47,697 nt of DNA from Dehalococcoidia bacterium (GTDB lineage: Bacteria > Chloroflexota > Dehalococcoidia > SHYD01): NCBI GenBank assembly GCA_009692945.1, contig SHYD01000010.1, forward strand, positions 1 to 47,697, in the 5' to 3' direction. Positions 32,070-40,290 of the stretch are shown one piece after another. Within the stretch, counting starts at the first letter, position 1; each line of letters starts with the position of its first letter. The notes beneath the pieces were generated by a model. It made no database searches, was not told the origin of the DNA, and was given only the letters and a program-made list of their open reading frames with translations. The position numbers were made by a program, and so were the translations under genes.

Positions 32070-32834
32070 CTAAATCAACGACCGGGACTGCCCACCGTCC
32101 ACGTTGATGGCGGCGCCGGTGAGCAGGCTGGACAGGGGCGACGCCATGAACAGCGCCACCGGCGTCAGCTCTTCCAATCGCCCGAAGCGGCCCATGGGCA
32201 TGTCGCGCCGGACGAAATCGGCGATGCCGTCGGGGTCGGCCTGCTGGCGGCGCTCCCAACCGCCGCCGGGGAAGAGGATCGAGCCGGGGCAGAGGCTGTT
32301 CACGGTGATCCCCTCGGGCGCAAGCTGCCGCGCCAGCGTCTTTGAAAAGCTGATCACCGAGGCCTTGGCGGCGTTGTAGGTGGGGTTGCCGCCCGACTCC
32401 CGGCCGTAGATCGAAGCCACGTTGATGATGCGCCCGTAGCGCTGCCGCTGCATATGTGGCAGCACCAGCCGGGTGGTGCGGATGGTGGAGAACAGGTTGA
32501 GGTCCAGCGCCTCCTGCCACTCTTCGTCGCTGGGGGTGGCGCCGCCGCGGGAGCCGCCCACGTTGTTCACCAGCACGTGGACGGTGCCGAAGCGGGCGAT
32601 GGCCGCGGCCACGACCCGTTCGACATCGGCCGCGGCCGTCACGTCCGCCGCCAGCGCCTCGACCTCCGCGCCCGTGCCCCGGAACTCCGCCGCCGCATCC
32701 TCGATAGCGTCTCGGCTGCGGGCGCACACCACCAGGTTGCAGCCCTCCTGCGCCAGCCCGAGGGCGATGCTGCGCCCGATGCCCCGGCTGGCGCCCGTCA
32801 CCAACGCAACGTGTCCTTTGAGACCCAAATCCAT
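32070..32834 (-). CDS. Short-chain dehydrogenase/reductase
   Basis: A 254-residue classical SDR with the NAD(P) motif VTGASRGIGRS (13-23), NNVGG, catalytic Ser (NVASIYG) and Y-N-A-A-K (YNAAKAS), then PEGITVNSLCPGSI and the C-terminal GAAINVDGGQSRSLI. Basic residues after the second strand (CARSRD) suggest NADP(H). Substrate unknown; members of this type oxidise or reduce 3-oxoacyl, sugar or aromatic alcohol substrates. It stands alone, leftward, converging on the hicBA remnant. Confidence 0.93.
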   Translation of the reverse strand: MDLGLKGHVALVTGASRGIGRSIALGLAQEGCNLVVCARSRDAIEDAAAEFRGTGAEVEALAADVTAAADVERVVAAAIARFGTVHVLVNNVGGSRGGATPSDEEWQEALDLNLFSTIRTTRLVLPHMQRQRYGRIINVASIYGRESGGNPTYNAAKASVISFSKTLARQLAPEGITVNSLCPGSILFPGGGWERRQQADPDGIADFVRRDMPMGRFGRLEELTPVALFMASPLSSLLTGAAINVDGGQSRSLI

Positions 32835-32939
32835 GAGATGCCTCCACGATCACCGCAAACTTGGGGCCATTATAGCCGGGCCAAGCGCTGCCGCTTGCAC
32901 TGGCCGAAAAAGGCTGAGGCTTAGCTGTCCCCACGAGCA

Positions 32940-33085
32940 CCTATGGCGTCGGACCGCCCCCTCCCCAGAGAGAAAAAAGAGAGGGAGGTGAGGGGACTGC
33001 CCCTCACACTCCCCGCCAGCGGGTCTCCCGCTGGACACCCGATTCACATCAGACACCCGTGACTATGGGAACACCACCGGTTCAT
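32940..33085 (+). repeat. Family-1 repeat fragments (module B)
   Basis: Two fragments abut. 32955-33042 has a polypurine tract, GTGAGGGG...CCCCTCAC and the perfect hairpin CCAGCGGG-TCT-CCCGCTGG. 33043-33085 restarts with CGATTCACATCAGAC, a worn terminal repeat, and CACCACCGGTTCAT. Order is rearranged relative to 27497-27735. The rest of the 33086-33300 gap holds only the hairpin at 33151. Confidence 0.7.
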
Positions 33086-33150
33086 CAATAAACTGCCGTA
33101 GGGCCACAGGTCGACGTGTGGCTCGCAACGATCAAGGGGGGCGTTTGCAT

Positions 33151-33178
33151 GTAGGGGCGAATCATCATTCGCCCCTAC
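33151..33178. repeat. Perfect 12-bp hairpin
   Basis: GTAGGGGCGAAT and ATTCGCCCCTAC form perfect arms around CATC. Palindromes of this GTAGGGGCGA type recur in many bacterial genomes. It could also act as a bidirectional roadblock before the ABC ATPase gene. Confidence 0.6.
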
Positions 33179-33328
33179 CGGTGGACCGCGACCGGCAGTA
33201 GCATCGAGGCAACGATCCGATGGTGTGACGTTCAAGCCCTTGCACATCAGAGCTGAGGGGCAACTTCTCGATCGTTTGCCCCGTATCATCGGGTACGATG
33301 GGTGCACTCAGGGCCGAGGGGGCGCCGA

Positions 33329-34303
33329 TTGGACGAGGTACTGCGGGTGGAGAACCTCCACACTCACTTCGCTACCCGAGAGGGGGTGCTGAAGGCGGTG
33401 AACGGCGTCAGCTTCGCGCTACGGCGCGGAAAGGTGCTGGGCATCGTCGGCGAAAGCGGTTCCGGCAAGAGCATGACCGCGCTCTCCATCATGCGGCTGG
33501 TGCCGTACCCGGGCCGGATCGTTGAAGGCGCCATTTACCTCGATGGCCGGAATATCGCCGTGTTGGAGGCTGAGGAGCTGAGGCGGGTGCGGGGGCGCCA
33601 GATATCGATGATCTTTCAGGACCCCGTCGGCGGTCTCAACCCGGTCATCGCCATCGGCACCCAGATGATGGAATTGCTGTCCGCTCACACCCGCATGTCG
33701 AAGCGGGAGAGCCGGGCCGCGGCCATCGAAATCCTGCGCGAGGTCGGGCTGCCCGATCCTGAAACCGTGATGGATCGGTACCCGTTCCAACTCAGCGGCG
33801 GGATGTGCCAGCGGGTGATGATCGGCATCGCCACGGCGCTGAACCCCAGCGTACTGCTGGCCGACGAGCCCACCTCGGCGCTGGATGTCACCATCCAGGC
33901 GCAGATCCTGGACCAATTGCGCCGCCTCACCCGAGAGCGGGGCACGGCGATCGTGCTGATCACCCACGCCCTGGGGGTGGTGGCGCAGGTGGCCGACGAG
34001 GTGGCGGTTATGTACGCCGGGTCGGTGCTGGAACAAGCGCCGGTGGCGCAACTGTTCCAGCGGCCGAACCACCCCTACACCAGGGCGCTGCTGAACGCGC
34101 TGCCACGGCTCGACCGTTCATCCGCGTTGCAGGCGATACCGGGAGCCCCACCCAACCCCATCGGGCTCGACGAGCACTGTGCCTTCATCCCCCGGTGCCC
34201 GAAGGCGCTCACCGTCTGCCGGTCCAGCGCCCGTCCTCCGTTGGAAGCGGTGGGGACGGGGCATCAGTGCGCCTGCTGCAATCCGGTGGCCTACGGCCGC
34301 TGA
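33329..34303 (+). CDS. Oligopeptide/dipeptide ABC transporter ATP-binding protein (DppD/OppD type)
   Basis: About 324 residues: Walker A GIVGESGSGKSMTA, Q-loop FQDPVGGLNPV, signature QLSGGMCQRVMIGIA, Walker B VLLADEPTSALD, and the C-terminal oligopeptide-type Cys motif (CAFIPRCPKALTVC, CACC) seen in DppD/OppD. The signature has Cys where Arg/Gln-rich versions are usual. TTG 33329 follows GAGGGG; a GTG at 33302 is possible. No permease, binding protein or second ATPase is adjacent, so it must serve distant partners or be a remnant. Confidence 0.9.
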   Translation: MDEVLRVENLHTHFATREGVLKAVNGVSFALRRGKVLGIVGESGSGKSMTALSIMRLVPYPGRIVEGAIYLDGRNIAVLEAEELRRVRGRQISMIFQDPVGGLNPVIAIGTQMMELLSAHTRMSKRESRAAAIEILREVGLPDPETVMDRYPFQLSGGMCQRVMIGIATALNPSVLLADEPTSALDVTIQAQILDQLRRLTRERGTAIVLITHALGVVAQVADEVAVMYAGSVLEQAPVAQLFQRPNHPYTRALLNALPRLDRSSALQAIPGAPPNPIGLDEHCAFIPRCPKALTVCRSSARPPLEAVGTGHQCACCNPVAYGR

Positions 34304-34333
34304 GGCCGAGGCCAGAAGCCGCTCAAAGGCAGG

Positions 34334-35341
34334 CTACGCCCGGACCCCGGCGCCCTGGCACAGGTCGGACACCAGCAACTCTAACGCTATTTCAGGTTCC
34401 TCCAGGCCGGTCTTCATGGCGAGGTCGGCTTCCAGCAGCCGCTCCATCACGGCGATGAGAGTGGGTACTCGGTACGCCTTGGCTTGGGCGACCGTTTTCT
34501 TGAAGGGGTAATCAGACCGGATGCCTAGGCGCTGTTGGAGGGCCGGGCCTGAAACACCCTGGGGTTCCAGGGTGCGGGCGAGCAGCAGCAGGCGAAACTG
34601 GCGGGCGAGCATGAACAGCAGGTAGGGGGGAGGCGAGCCATCGTTGAGCATCCGGTGCAGCGCCCGCAGCGCCGACGAGAGTTGTTTGTCCGCCACGGCG
34701 TCCACCAGCGCGAAGATGGCGGTTTCACGTGCCATCGAAACCATTTCGTGGACGTCTGCTTTCGAAATCGGGCGGTCTCCCGCGTACACCGAGAGCTTTT
34801 TGATTTCCAAGACCAGCAACCGCAGGTTGTCACCCGTCAGTTCCAGGAGGTCCCGAATAGCGCCCGGTGCAAACCTGGCGCCCATTTTGGCCGCGCGTTG
34901 TTCGGTCCAACTCTCCAGCGCCGCTCCCCTGAGCGGACCGAACTGGCGCTCTTGAGCAATGGACGCAAGGGCTTTGCGCAGGGGGTTGCCGGGAGCGATC
35001 TTGCCATCGACCAACACCAGATGGGTGGATTCGGGCATCTGCGAGGCATGGACAGCGAGCTGGTCCCAGCCGCTGTCGAGCTTGTTGCGGCCCTTCGCTT
35101 GTGGCGCTTCGTTGTCTCTGGACTCGAACCGGTGCAGCAGACCCTCTACCACCACCAACCGGGCGGGAGCGAGGAAAGGGATGGTATCGCAGGCCTGTTG
35201 CAGTTCGGCGTACGACAGCTTGGCGCCCTCCAGACGGCTGGTGTTCAGGCTCACCATGTCCGGGGGACCCAGGGCTGCGGCCACCTCTGAGGCAGCCTCC
35301 TGGATCAGGAAATCGTTCTCACCGTGGAACAGATAGATCAC
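34334..35341 (-). CDS. holA: DNA polymerase III delta subunit
   Basis: A 335-residue HolA. The N-terminal AAA-like fold opens IYLFHGENDFLIQEAASEV. The middle domain has LELTGDNLRLLVLEIKKLSVYAG and VDAVADKQLSSAL, and the C-terminal collar domain has LLFMLARQFRLLLLAR and DLAMKTGLEEPEIALELLVSDLC. It opens the sliding clamp as part of the clamp loader. The start is ATG 35341. It diverges from the CDP-alcohol phosphatidyltransferase gene. Confidence 0.94.
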   Translation of the reverse strand: MIYLFHGENDFLIQEAASEVAAALGPPDMVSLNTSRLEGAKLSYAELQQACDTIPFLAPARLVVVEGLLHRFESRDNEAPQAKGRNKLDSGWDQLAVHASQMPESTHLVLVDGKIAPGNPLRKALASIAQERQFGPLRGAALESWTEQRAAKMGARFAPGAIRDLLELTGDNLRLLVLEIKKLSVYAGDRPISKADVHEMVSMARETAIFALVDAVADKQLSSALRALHRMLNDGSPPPYLLFMLARQFRLLLLARTLEPQGVSGPALQQRLGIRSDYPFKKTVAQAKAYRVPTLIAVMERLLEADLAMKTGLEEPEIALELLVSDLCQGAGVRA

Positions 35342-35417
35342 GGGTCACCCGCATGCTATACTCCACCAACTTGTCCCGGTAGCGGGACTCACGGCTCATG
35401 CGTTGAGGGGTCCTCGG

Positions 35418-36017
35418 ATGCCTGATTCGTTTTCGGCCATCGAACGCCGGTTCGTCGAGCCCTACCGGTCGTCCTTCGCCCGGTTGACGGCGCCCGTGGT
35501 CCGCCTGCTGATGGCGCTGGGGGTGCCGCCGAACGCCGTCTCGGCGAGCCAGATCGTCGTCGGAGTCATCATTGTGGCGGTGATGGGCCCGGCGCCGAAG
35601 CTCGCGTTCGTCCTGTTCTTGTCGACATTGTTTCTGGATTCCTTGGATGGCGCACTGGCGCGGACCTCGGGCCGTGGCAGCCAGTTCGGCGCGCTGGTGG
35701 ACCAGATATGCGATCACACGCGCGAGACGCTGGTCATCGTGGCGGTAACGTTGCAGGGGGCACTGGAACCCGGCCTGGCGGTGCTGTACCCGTTGGTGTA
35801 CACCCTGTTTAATTTCCTGCTGTATGTCTGCAATACGTACGGGGCGCCGGTGCCCTGGACCGTCAAGTCCTATCTGGTGGTGTATCCGGCGTTGTTCCTC
35901 TACACCTTCTTCGGTCTGCCATGGTTCACCGCAGCGGTGGCGCTATCGGAAGCGCTGATGGCGGTCAGCATCGGCATCGCACTGCGCAACCTCAGGGGCG
36001 CCATGACCGCAAATTGA
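35418..36017 (+). CDS. CDP-alcohol phosphatidyltransferase
   Basis: A 199-residue membrane enzyme with the family signature D-G-x2-A-R-x8-G-x3-D-x3-D (DSLDGALARTSGRGSQFGALVDQICDH), which binds the CDP moiety and divalent metal, and about five hydrophobic helices. It transfers a phosphatidyl or related group from CDP-alcohol to an alcohol acceptor (glycerol phosphate, inositol phosphate or similar); acceptor not assignable. ATG 35418 has GAGGGG upstream and a TATACT at 35357-35362. It nearly touches the converging DUF6391 gene. Confidence 0.92.
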   Translation: MPDSFSAIERRFVEPYRSSFARLTAPVVRLLMALGVPPNAVSASQIVVGVIIVAVMGPAPKLAFVLFLSTLFLDSLDGALARTSGRGSQFGALVDQICDHTRETLVIVAVTLQGALEPGLAVLYPLVYTLFNFLLYVCNTYGAPVPWTVKSYLVVYPALFLYTFFGLPWFTAAVALSEALMAVSIGIALRNLRGAMTAN

Positions 36018-36020
36018 CGT

Positions 36021-36539
36021 TCAGTGGACTGTGGGTTGGGACGTTTCGACCCAGAACCCTTTGAACGGACCCCAGCCACGGGCGGCCACGCTCTGGACTT
36101 TCATATCCCCCATCTCTCCGGAGGTGGTGAGCTGCTGCTGGATCAGCCGCCCCAGCGGTTGGCCCAGCACCACCGCCAGCATTCCGCCAAGCATGACGTT
36201 GGGCAACTGTTGATGTTTAGGGTGCCGATTGACGATCGCCAGGGTGAACAGCCCTGCCAGCGCGCCGGTCACCGCAATGTTGGTGCCGCAGAACGGCGAG
36301 ACCGCCAGCGACGCTTCGCCGTGCCGCATGCGGCGAAGCCCCTCGTCGACCGCGCTCTCGACTTCTTCTTTGGTGACCTGACCAAAGATGTTGAAACCCC
36401 GGGAATTGGACCGGCCGGCCAGGCTGCGGGTAAGACCGAACCGTTCCAGCAGCACCGCTACCGTGGCGTGCTCCAGTCCGTGGTTGCGCCGGGTCCGTTC
36501 AACCTTGCCCAACACGAGGCCTAGCAGCGGGTTTTCCAT
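36021..36539 (-). CDS. DUF6391-like membrane protein
   Basis: A 172-residue protein. The N-terminus has RRNHGLEHATVAVLLERFG and GRSNSRGFNIFGQVTKEEVESA, conserved in DUF6391 proteins of cyanobacteria and Chloroflexota. The second half has two hydrophobic helices (CGTNIAVTGALAGLFTLAIV and NVMLGGMLAVVLGQPLG). The His-rich HGLEH motif could bind metal or be catalytic, but no activity is known to me. Shine-Dalgarno GGAGGCAAC precedes the ATG. It ends 3 bp from the converging gene. Confidence 0.82.
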   Translation of the reverse strand: MENPLLGLVLGKVERTRRNHGLEHATVAVLLERFGLTRSLAGRSNSRGFNIFGQVTKEEVESAVDEGLRRMRHGEASLAVSPFCGTNIAVTGALAGLFTLAIVNRHPKHQQLPNVMLGGMLAVVLGQPLGRLIQQQLTTSGEMGDMKVQSVAARGWGPFKGFWVETSQPTVH

Positions 36540-36626
36540 GTTGCCTCCACCTGGTCGTAGAATCGATTCAAGTGTAGCAGCCTGCGGGGCGCCCGGCCCA
36601 CGGGTCGAACGGCGTGCTCGTTCCCG

Positions 36627-37847
36627 CTACCCCATCGCCTTCGCCACCTCCGCGGTGCGGTTCACCTCATCCAGCATCTCTTCGGTATCGATATTCACAT
36701 AGGTCTTGCCTCGGGACGGGAGCCCATTGGCGTTGAACGGGTCCACATCGGTACGGCGGCTGTTCTGCTCAGTGAGCTTGGTCCACAGGGTCTGCCCTTC
36801 CCGGGTGAGCAGCCAGTTGATGAACAGCTTGGCGGCATTGGGATGCGGGGAACGGTTCACCTTGAAGATGGTGCTGCCCTGGCTCCCGGAGCTTGTGTAG
36901 TCCAGCCGGTCGACTTCGAGATATTTCAGGTTCTTGCCGACCCCTTGGTCTAAGAACTCTCTGAGCAGGGGGGGTTGGACAGCGCCCACTCCGATGGCCC
37001 CAATGCCGCGCGCCATCCATTCGGTCATCTGCCGCAGGTCGCGGCTGACCCTTGGCTCCTGCTGGGTGAAGAACTGTTTGAAACCCTCGTCACCCAGCGC
37101 CAGCCGCAGCGCCGTGGTGGTGTACCCGGATCCTCCGGCGCGCACGTCCGGCGCAACCACCTTGCCTTTCCACTTCGGGTTCAGCAGGTCGCCGGGCTTG
37201 GTAATCTCGTTCGGGCTCACCATGTCGGTGTTCACCCACAAGAGTTGAGATTTTTCCACGACGAAGGCGTAGCATTCTTCCTTGGCCTTGTCCAGGAATC
37301 CGTCCTTGAACCCATCCCGCCAGCCCGTATCGTCCGTCGCATCCGGACGCACAATCAGCGGCTTCACCGGGTCCAGGGCGCCTTCCGGCCTGAGGAGGCG
37401 CCAAACCGAAGTGGTGGTTTGGAGCAGGATGTCGTAACTGTAGACACCGCCCTTCCGCTCCTGCAGCATGCGGGGCACGAAGTTGCTCGCATTCAGCCCC
37501 GTATGCTCCACCACGATGCCTGGGAAGGCCTGCTCGAATGCGAGAGCGGCATTGCGCAGCGATTCACCCACGCTGGTCACCAGTACCAGCTTCCCCTCCT
37601 GCCTGGCAGCCTTCACCAACTCGTCCCACTCCGCTTGCCACGCTGGGGGAGCCGCCGCGTTGCCCGCTGATGGCGCAGTTGCCGGCGCCGGAGCGACCGC
37701 CGGGGAGCAGGCCGTGGCGAATACTGCACCTGCGGTCGCCAGCCAGCCACGGCGGGTCACGCCGCGGGCGGTCCCATTCGGGAGGTTCGCCACTGGCACA
37801 TGATGAACCTCGGGTGCGGAACACTCGCTCGCCGGTTTACTCAACAT
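36627..37847 (-). CDS. Extracellular solute-binding protein, iron(III)/polyamine ABC type
   Basis: A 406-residue protein. A Tat-like signal (TRRGWLATAGAVFATAC) has twin Arg and a lipobox Cys, so it is probably exported folded and lipid-anchored. The mature part (LVKAARQEGKLVLVTSV, FEQAFPGIVVEHTG, SYDILLQTT, NPKWKGKVVAPDVRAGG, HPNAAKLFINWLLTREGQ) matches Fe(III)-type (AfuA/FbpA-like) binding proteins; the ligand could instead be another anion or polyamine. Start ATG 37847 follows GGAGAAG. Transporter partners are missing nearby. A repeat inserted 55-60 bp upstream probably altered its promoter. Confidence 0.9.
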   Translation of the reverse strand: MLSKPASECSAPEVHHVPVANLPNGTARGVTRRGWLATAGAVFATACSPAVAPAPATAPSAGNAAAPPAWQAEWDELVKAARQEGKLVLVTSVGESLRNAALAFEQAFPGIVVEHTGLNASNFVPRMLQERKGGVYSYDILLQTTTSVWRLLRPEGALDPVKPLIVRPDATDDTGWRDGFKDGFLDKAKEECYAFVVEKSQLLWVNTDMVSPNEITKPGDLLNPKWKGKVVAPDVRAGGSGYTTTALRLALGDEGFKQFFTQQEPRVSRDLRQMTEWMARGIGAIGVGAVQPPLLREFLDQGVGKNLKYLEVDRLDYTSSGSQGSTIFKVNRSPHPNAAKLFINWLLTREGQTLWTKLTEQNSRRTDVDPFNANGLPSRGKTYVNIDTEEMLDEVNRTAEVAKAMG

Positions 37848-37907
37848 CGCTTCTTCTCCAATCACTATTCGCTCCGCTTCGTTCACATTTCACGACGATG
37901 GCCGGCT

Positions 37908-38095
37908 GGTAATTCCTCAGGGTTCGGGGGACCAGACGCAACTCGGGGCGCGGTGACCCGCGTGCTGATACCCCACCCCCGAAGTGAAAGAGAGTTATTG
38001 TTGGGGGGACACCCCCCAAGACCCTCCGGTAGAGGGCTGCCCGCCCTCTTCACACCTGCCCCACGGTCTCCGGACGCTCACTCTGGATTCATACG
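37908..38095 (+). repeat. Family-1 element with perfect target duplication
   Basis: The left end is GGTAATTCCTCAGG and the right end, on the other strand, is CGTATGAATCCAGAG. It is flanked by CCGGCT at 37902-37907 and 38096-38101, 6 of 6 identical. The body is a forward module A with a GGGGGGACACCCCCC hairpin and AGAGGGC...GCCCTCT. It lies just upstream of the solute-binding protein start. Confidence 0.9.
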
Positions 38096-38247
38096 CCGGC
38101 TGAACGGCACTTGGCGCGGTCGTCCTGATAGTACAGCGCCCGCAGCGACGACGCCCTACCCCCCATGGCTGATGCCAAACGGGCGGACCCTGACAAATGA
38201 GAGTCGCTGAGGTTTCGAGTTCGCAGGGTCATCTCCACTTGGGGGCT

Positions 38248-38416
38248 CGTATCTATTCAGTCTCAGGGGTTCGGGGGATATGAGCCACTCCCCCAACCCC
38301 AGGAAAAAAGAGGAGAATTCTATGTGGGTGGCACCCCCACTCCCCCGGCAGAGGGCTGCCGCCCTCATGCACTCCCACTCCTGAGCCCAATACCCCCTGA
38401 ATTGTGAACTCCTACG
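38248..38416 (+). repeat. Family-1 element, near-identical to the copy at 27738-27880
   Basis: The left end is CGTATCTATTCAGTC and the right end, on the other strand, is CGTAGGAGTTCAC. A second CGAACTCCTACT end lies about 55 bp further on (38459-38470). The body matches the 27738-27880 module over about 125 bp with only a handful of differences. The flanks GGGGCT and TCCAGT do not match, so the insertion site may have been rearranged. Confidence 0.82.
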
Positions 38417-38492
38417 TCCAGTCGCCGCTCATATCCGGTCTCGCCAATCGTGTAATTGCGAACTCCTACTGTCACCGGTCACCGGTCTATTG

Positions 38493-38909
38493 CTACAGAG
38501 GTTGGCGTCCCGCAAATCCTGAGTCGAGCGCATGCCAGTGGGTGATGGCGGTTTCTCCAGCGCGCCAGCAGAGGTACACCACCTCACCATCCCGCATCCC
38601 CCGGAAATCGAGCAGGCCGGTATCGACGTCCTTGATCTCGCAGCCATAACTCTGGAGGTGCTCCATCGCCCGCTGGAACTGCTGCGACAGCCGTTCGACT
38701 TCGTCCTTCGCCTGGCGGACCTCGGTCTCCTCTTGCAAGCGGTGACCATTGCCGCTCTTAGGCGCTTCGGCCAGCCGCTGCGCGGCCTGGTGCTTGGTGC
38801 GCAACTCTTGCAACTGCTGCTGCAGCACTTCCAGCAGTGGCGCGATCACCGGGATCAGGGCATTGGCCTCATCCAGCGTGAACAGCCGGGGATCGGAGGA
38901 AGACGACAC
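38493..38909 (-). CDS. DUF2203-family protein
   Basis: 138 residues from GTG 38909. It has RLFTLDEANALIPVIAPLLEVLQQQLQEL (family opening), a long helical, Glu/Gln-rich middle likely to form a coiled coil, and the conserved C-terminal block GCEIKDVDTGLLDFRGMRDGEVVYLCWRAGE with WHALDSGFAGRQ. The function of DUF2203 is unknown. It starts five bases after the plsX stop and is probably co-translated with it. The frame stays open through plsX in another phase, so longer starts are false. Confidence 0.85.
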   Translation of the reverse strand: MSSSSDPRLFTLDEANALIPVIAPLLEVLQQQLQELRTKHQAAQRLAEAPKSGNGHRLQEETEVRQAKDEVERLSQQFQRAMEHLQSYGCEIKDVDTGLLDFRGMRDGEVVYLCWRAGETAITHWHALDSGFAGRQPL

Positions 38910-38913
38910 GGGT

Positions 38914-39939
38914 TCAGGACGGTTCGAGGGTTGGGATGGCGGCGGGTGCGGGGACCGCTGCCATACTGCGGGCGATGGTGTCGACGACCCGCCCCTCGAC
39001 CGCCTGGGCGGCAACTTCCAGCGCACGTTCGATCGCGCGGGCGTTGCTGCGGCCGTGGCCGATGATGACGACTCCCCTGACTCCCAACAGCGGGGCCCCG
39101 CCATATTCGGCGTAGTCCAAACGTTTTGCCACCGACCGGAATGCGGGACGGAGCACGGCCGCCGCCACTTGGAAATACCAGCGGGACATCACCGCGCCTC
39201 GAATGAGGCCGACCACCGCTTCCGACACCCCCTCGGCGACTTTGATGGCGACGTTACCGGAAAAGCCGTCGGTCACCACCACATCTGCCACGCCCACCGG
39301 GATGTCCTTGCCCTCGACGTTGCCGATGAAGTTGAGCCCGCTCTGTTTCAGGAGTTGATGGGCCTCCAGCGTCAATTGGTTTCCCTTGGTCGCCTCCTCG
39401 CCGATGCTGAGCAGCCCGACCCGCGGGTTCGTCACCCCCAGCGCGCTCTGCATATAGGCGGAGCCCATGACCCCGAACTGCAGCAATTGGCTGGCACGGC
39501 AGTCGGCGTTTGCTCCGACATCCAGGATCAAACAGCGGCCGTTCACGGTCGGGAAGACGCTGGTGAGAGCCGGCCGTTCGACGCCGGGCACCCGCCCCAG
39601 CGACAACAATCCAAAGGCCATGACGGCGCCGGTGTTGCCCGCAGACACGAAGGCGTCAGCGGCGCCGGTCTTCACCAGACCGATGCCCACTCCGATGGAA
39701 GACCGGGGTTTCTGGCGGACGGCGGCGCTGGGGTGGTCGTCCATGGCCACCAGGTCGGGGGCGTCCTCCACGTGGAGGTTGGGGGGAAGGGGCCGGTGGA
39801 CGGCCAGCAGCGGTTCCAAGACGGCACGCTGACCGACCAACGCCACCTCGAAGGCGCCGGTCCGGGCGGCGTTGAGCGCCCCTTGAACAACAACATGGGG
39901 GGCAAAATCGCCCCCCATGGCATCAAGCGCTAAGCGCAT
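38914..39939 (-). CDS. plsX: Phosphate acyltransferase PlsX
   Basis: A 341-residue PlsX with LALDAMGGDFAPHVVVQGA, SAGNTGAVMAFGLLSLGRV, LDVGANADCRASQLLQFGVMGSAY, GLLSIGEEATKGN and DVVVTDGFSGNVAIK. It makes acyl-phosphate from acyl-ACP, the first step towards bacterial-type phospholipids via PlsY. The C-terminus ends EYGGAPLLGVRGVVIIGHGRS plus a short Ala/Pro tail. It indicates ester-lipid membranes with acyl-phosphate chemistry. Confidence 0.96.
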   Translation of the reverse strand: MRLALDAMGGDFAPHVVVQGALNAARTGAFEVALVGQRAVLEPLLAVHRPLPPNLHVEDAPDLVAMDDHPSAAVRQKPRSSIGVGIGLVKTGAADAFVSAGNTGAVMAFGLLSLGRVPGVERPALTSVFPTVNGRCLILDVGANADCRASQLLQFGVMGSAYMQSALGVTNPRVGLLSIGEEATKGNQLTLEAHQLLKQSGLNFIGNVEGKDIPVGVADVVVTDGFSGNVAIKVAEGVSEAVVGLIRGAVMSRWYFQVAAAVLRPAFRSVAKRLDYAEYGGAPLLGVRGVVIIGHGRSNARAIERALEVAAQAVEGRVVDTIARSMAAVPAPAAIPTLEPS

Positions 39940-39965
39940 GGCTCACGGAATCTGGGGAGGTGGTT

Positions 39966-40214
39966 TCAGTCCCTCGCCCGGCTCTGTGAGCACTGGCGGC
40001 GGATGCCGCACTGCTCACACAGGTGGTGCTCTTCGACCCGGGATGCTTGATCAAATCCAGTGATAGCCAGCCGGGCCATGACCGCTGAAGCGACGACAAA
40101 TAGGGCCGAGGCTCCCAATGCCACCGCCCGGCTGGGGCAGTTGACCGGAGCCCGTTTGACGATTTCGAAGACCATTCGGAGCGTTTCGCCGACATCGCGT
40201 GTGCGTAGTTCCAT
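39966..40214 (-). CDS. Small single-pass membrane protein with a C-terminal Cys cluster
   Basis: 82 residues: an amphipathic N-terminus, NCPSRAVALG, one hydrophobic helix (ASALFVVASAVMARLAI) and a C-terminal tail with HHLCEQCGIRRQCSQ, where three Cys and two His could bind a metal. ATG 40214 has a strong GGAGGAA Shine-Dalgarno. No family recognised. It precedes plsX in the same orientation, 26 bp away. A GTTATC/GATAAC dyad lies upstream. Confidence 0.65.
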   Translation of the reverse strand: MELRTRDVGETLRMVFEIVKRAPVNCPSRAVALGASALFVVASAVMARLAITGFDQASRVEEHHLCEQCGIRRQCSQSRARD

Positions 40215-40249
40215 ATATCCGCGTTCCTCCCGCCGGTGGGTATCGCACT

Positions 40250-40267
40250 GTTATCTATTGTGATAAC
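40250..40267. promoter_or_regulatory. GTTATC-n6-GATAAC dyad upstream of the small membrane protein
   Basis: A perfect 6-bp inverted repeat with a 6-bp spacer, 36 bp before the start codon and close to where the promoter should lie. Candidate operator. Confidence 0.4.
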
Positions 40268-40290
40268 ACCGGGAGGCGGCAACGGTTACG

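Noticed and set aside
35373-35388. GTCCCG-GTAG-CGGGAC hairpin before the CDP-alcohol phosphatidyltransferase gene
   Set aside because: It is short, has no T-run and no conserved riboswitch features; a 6-bp hairpin in GC-rich DNA is not notable.
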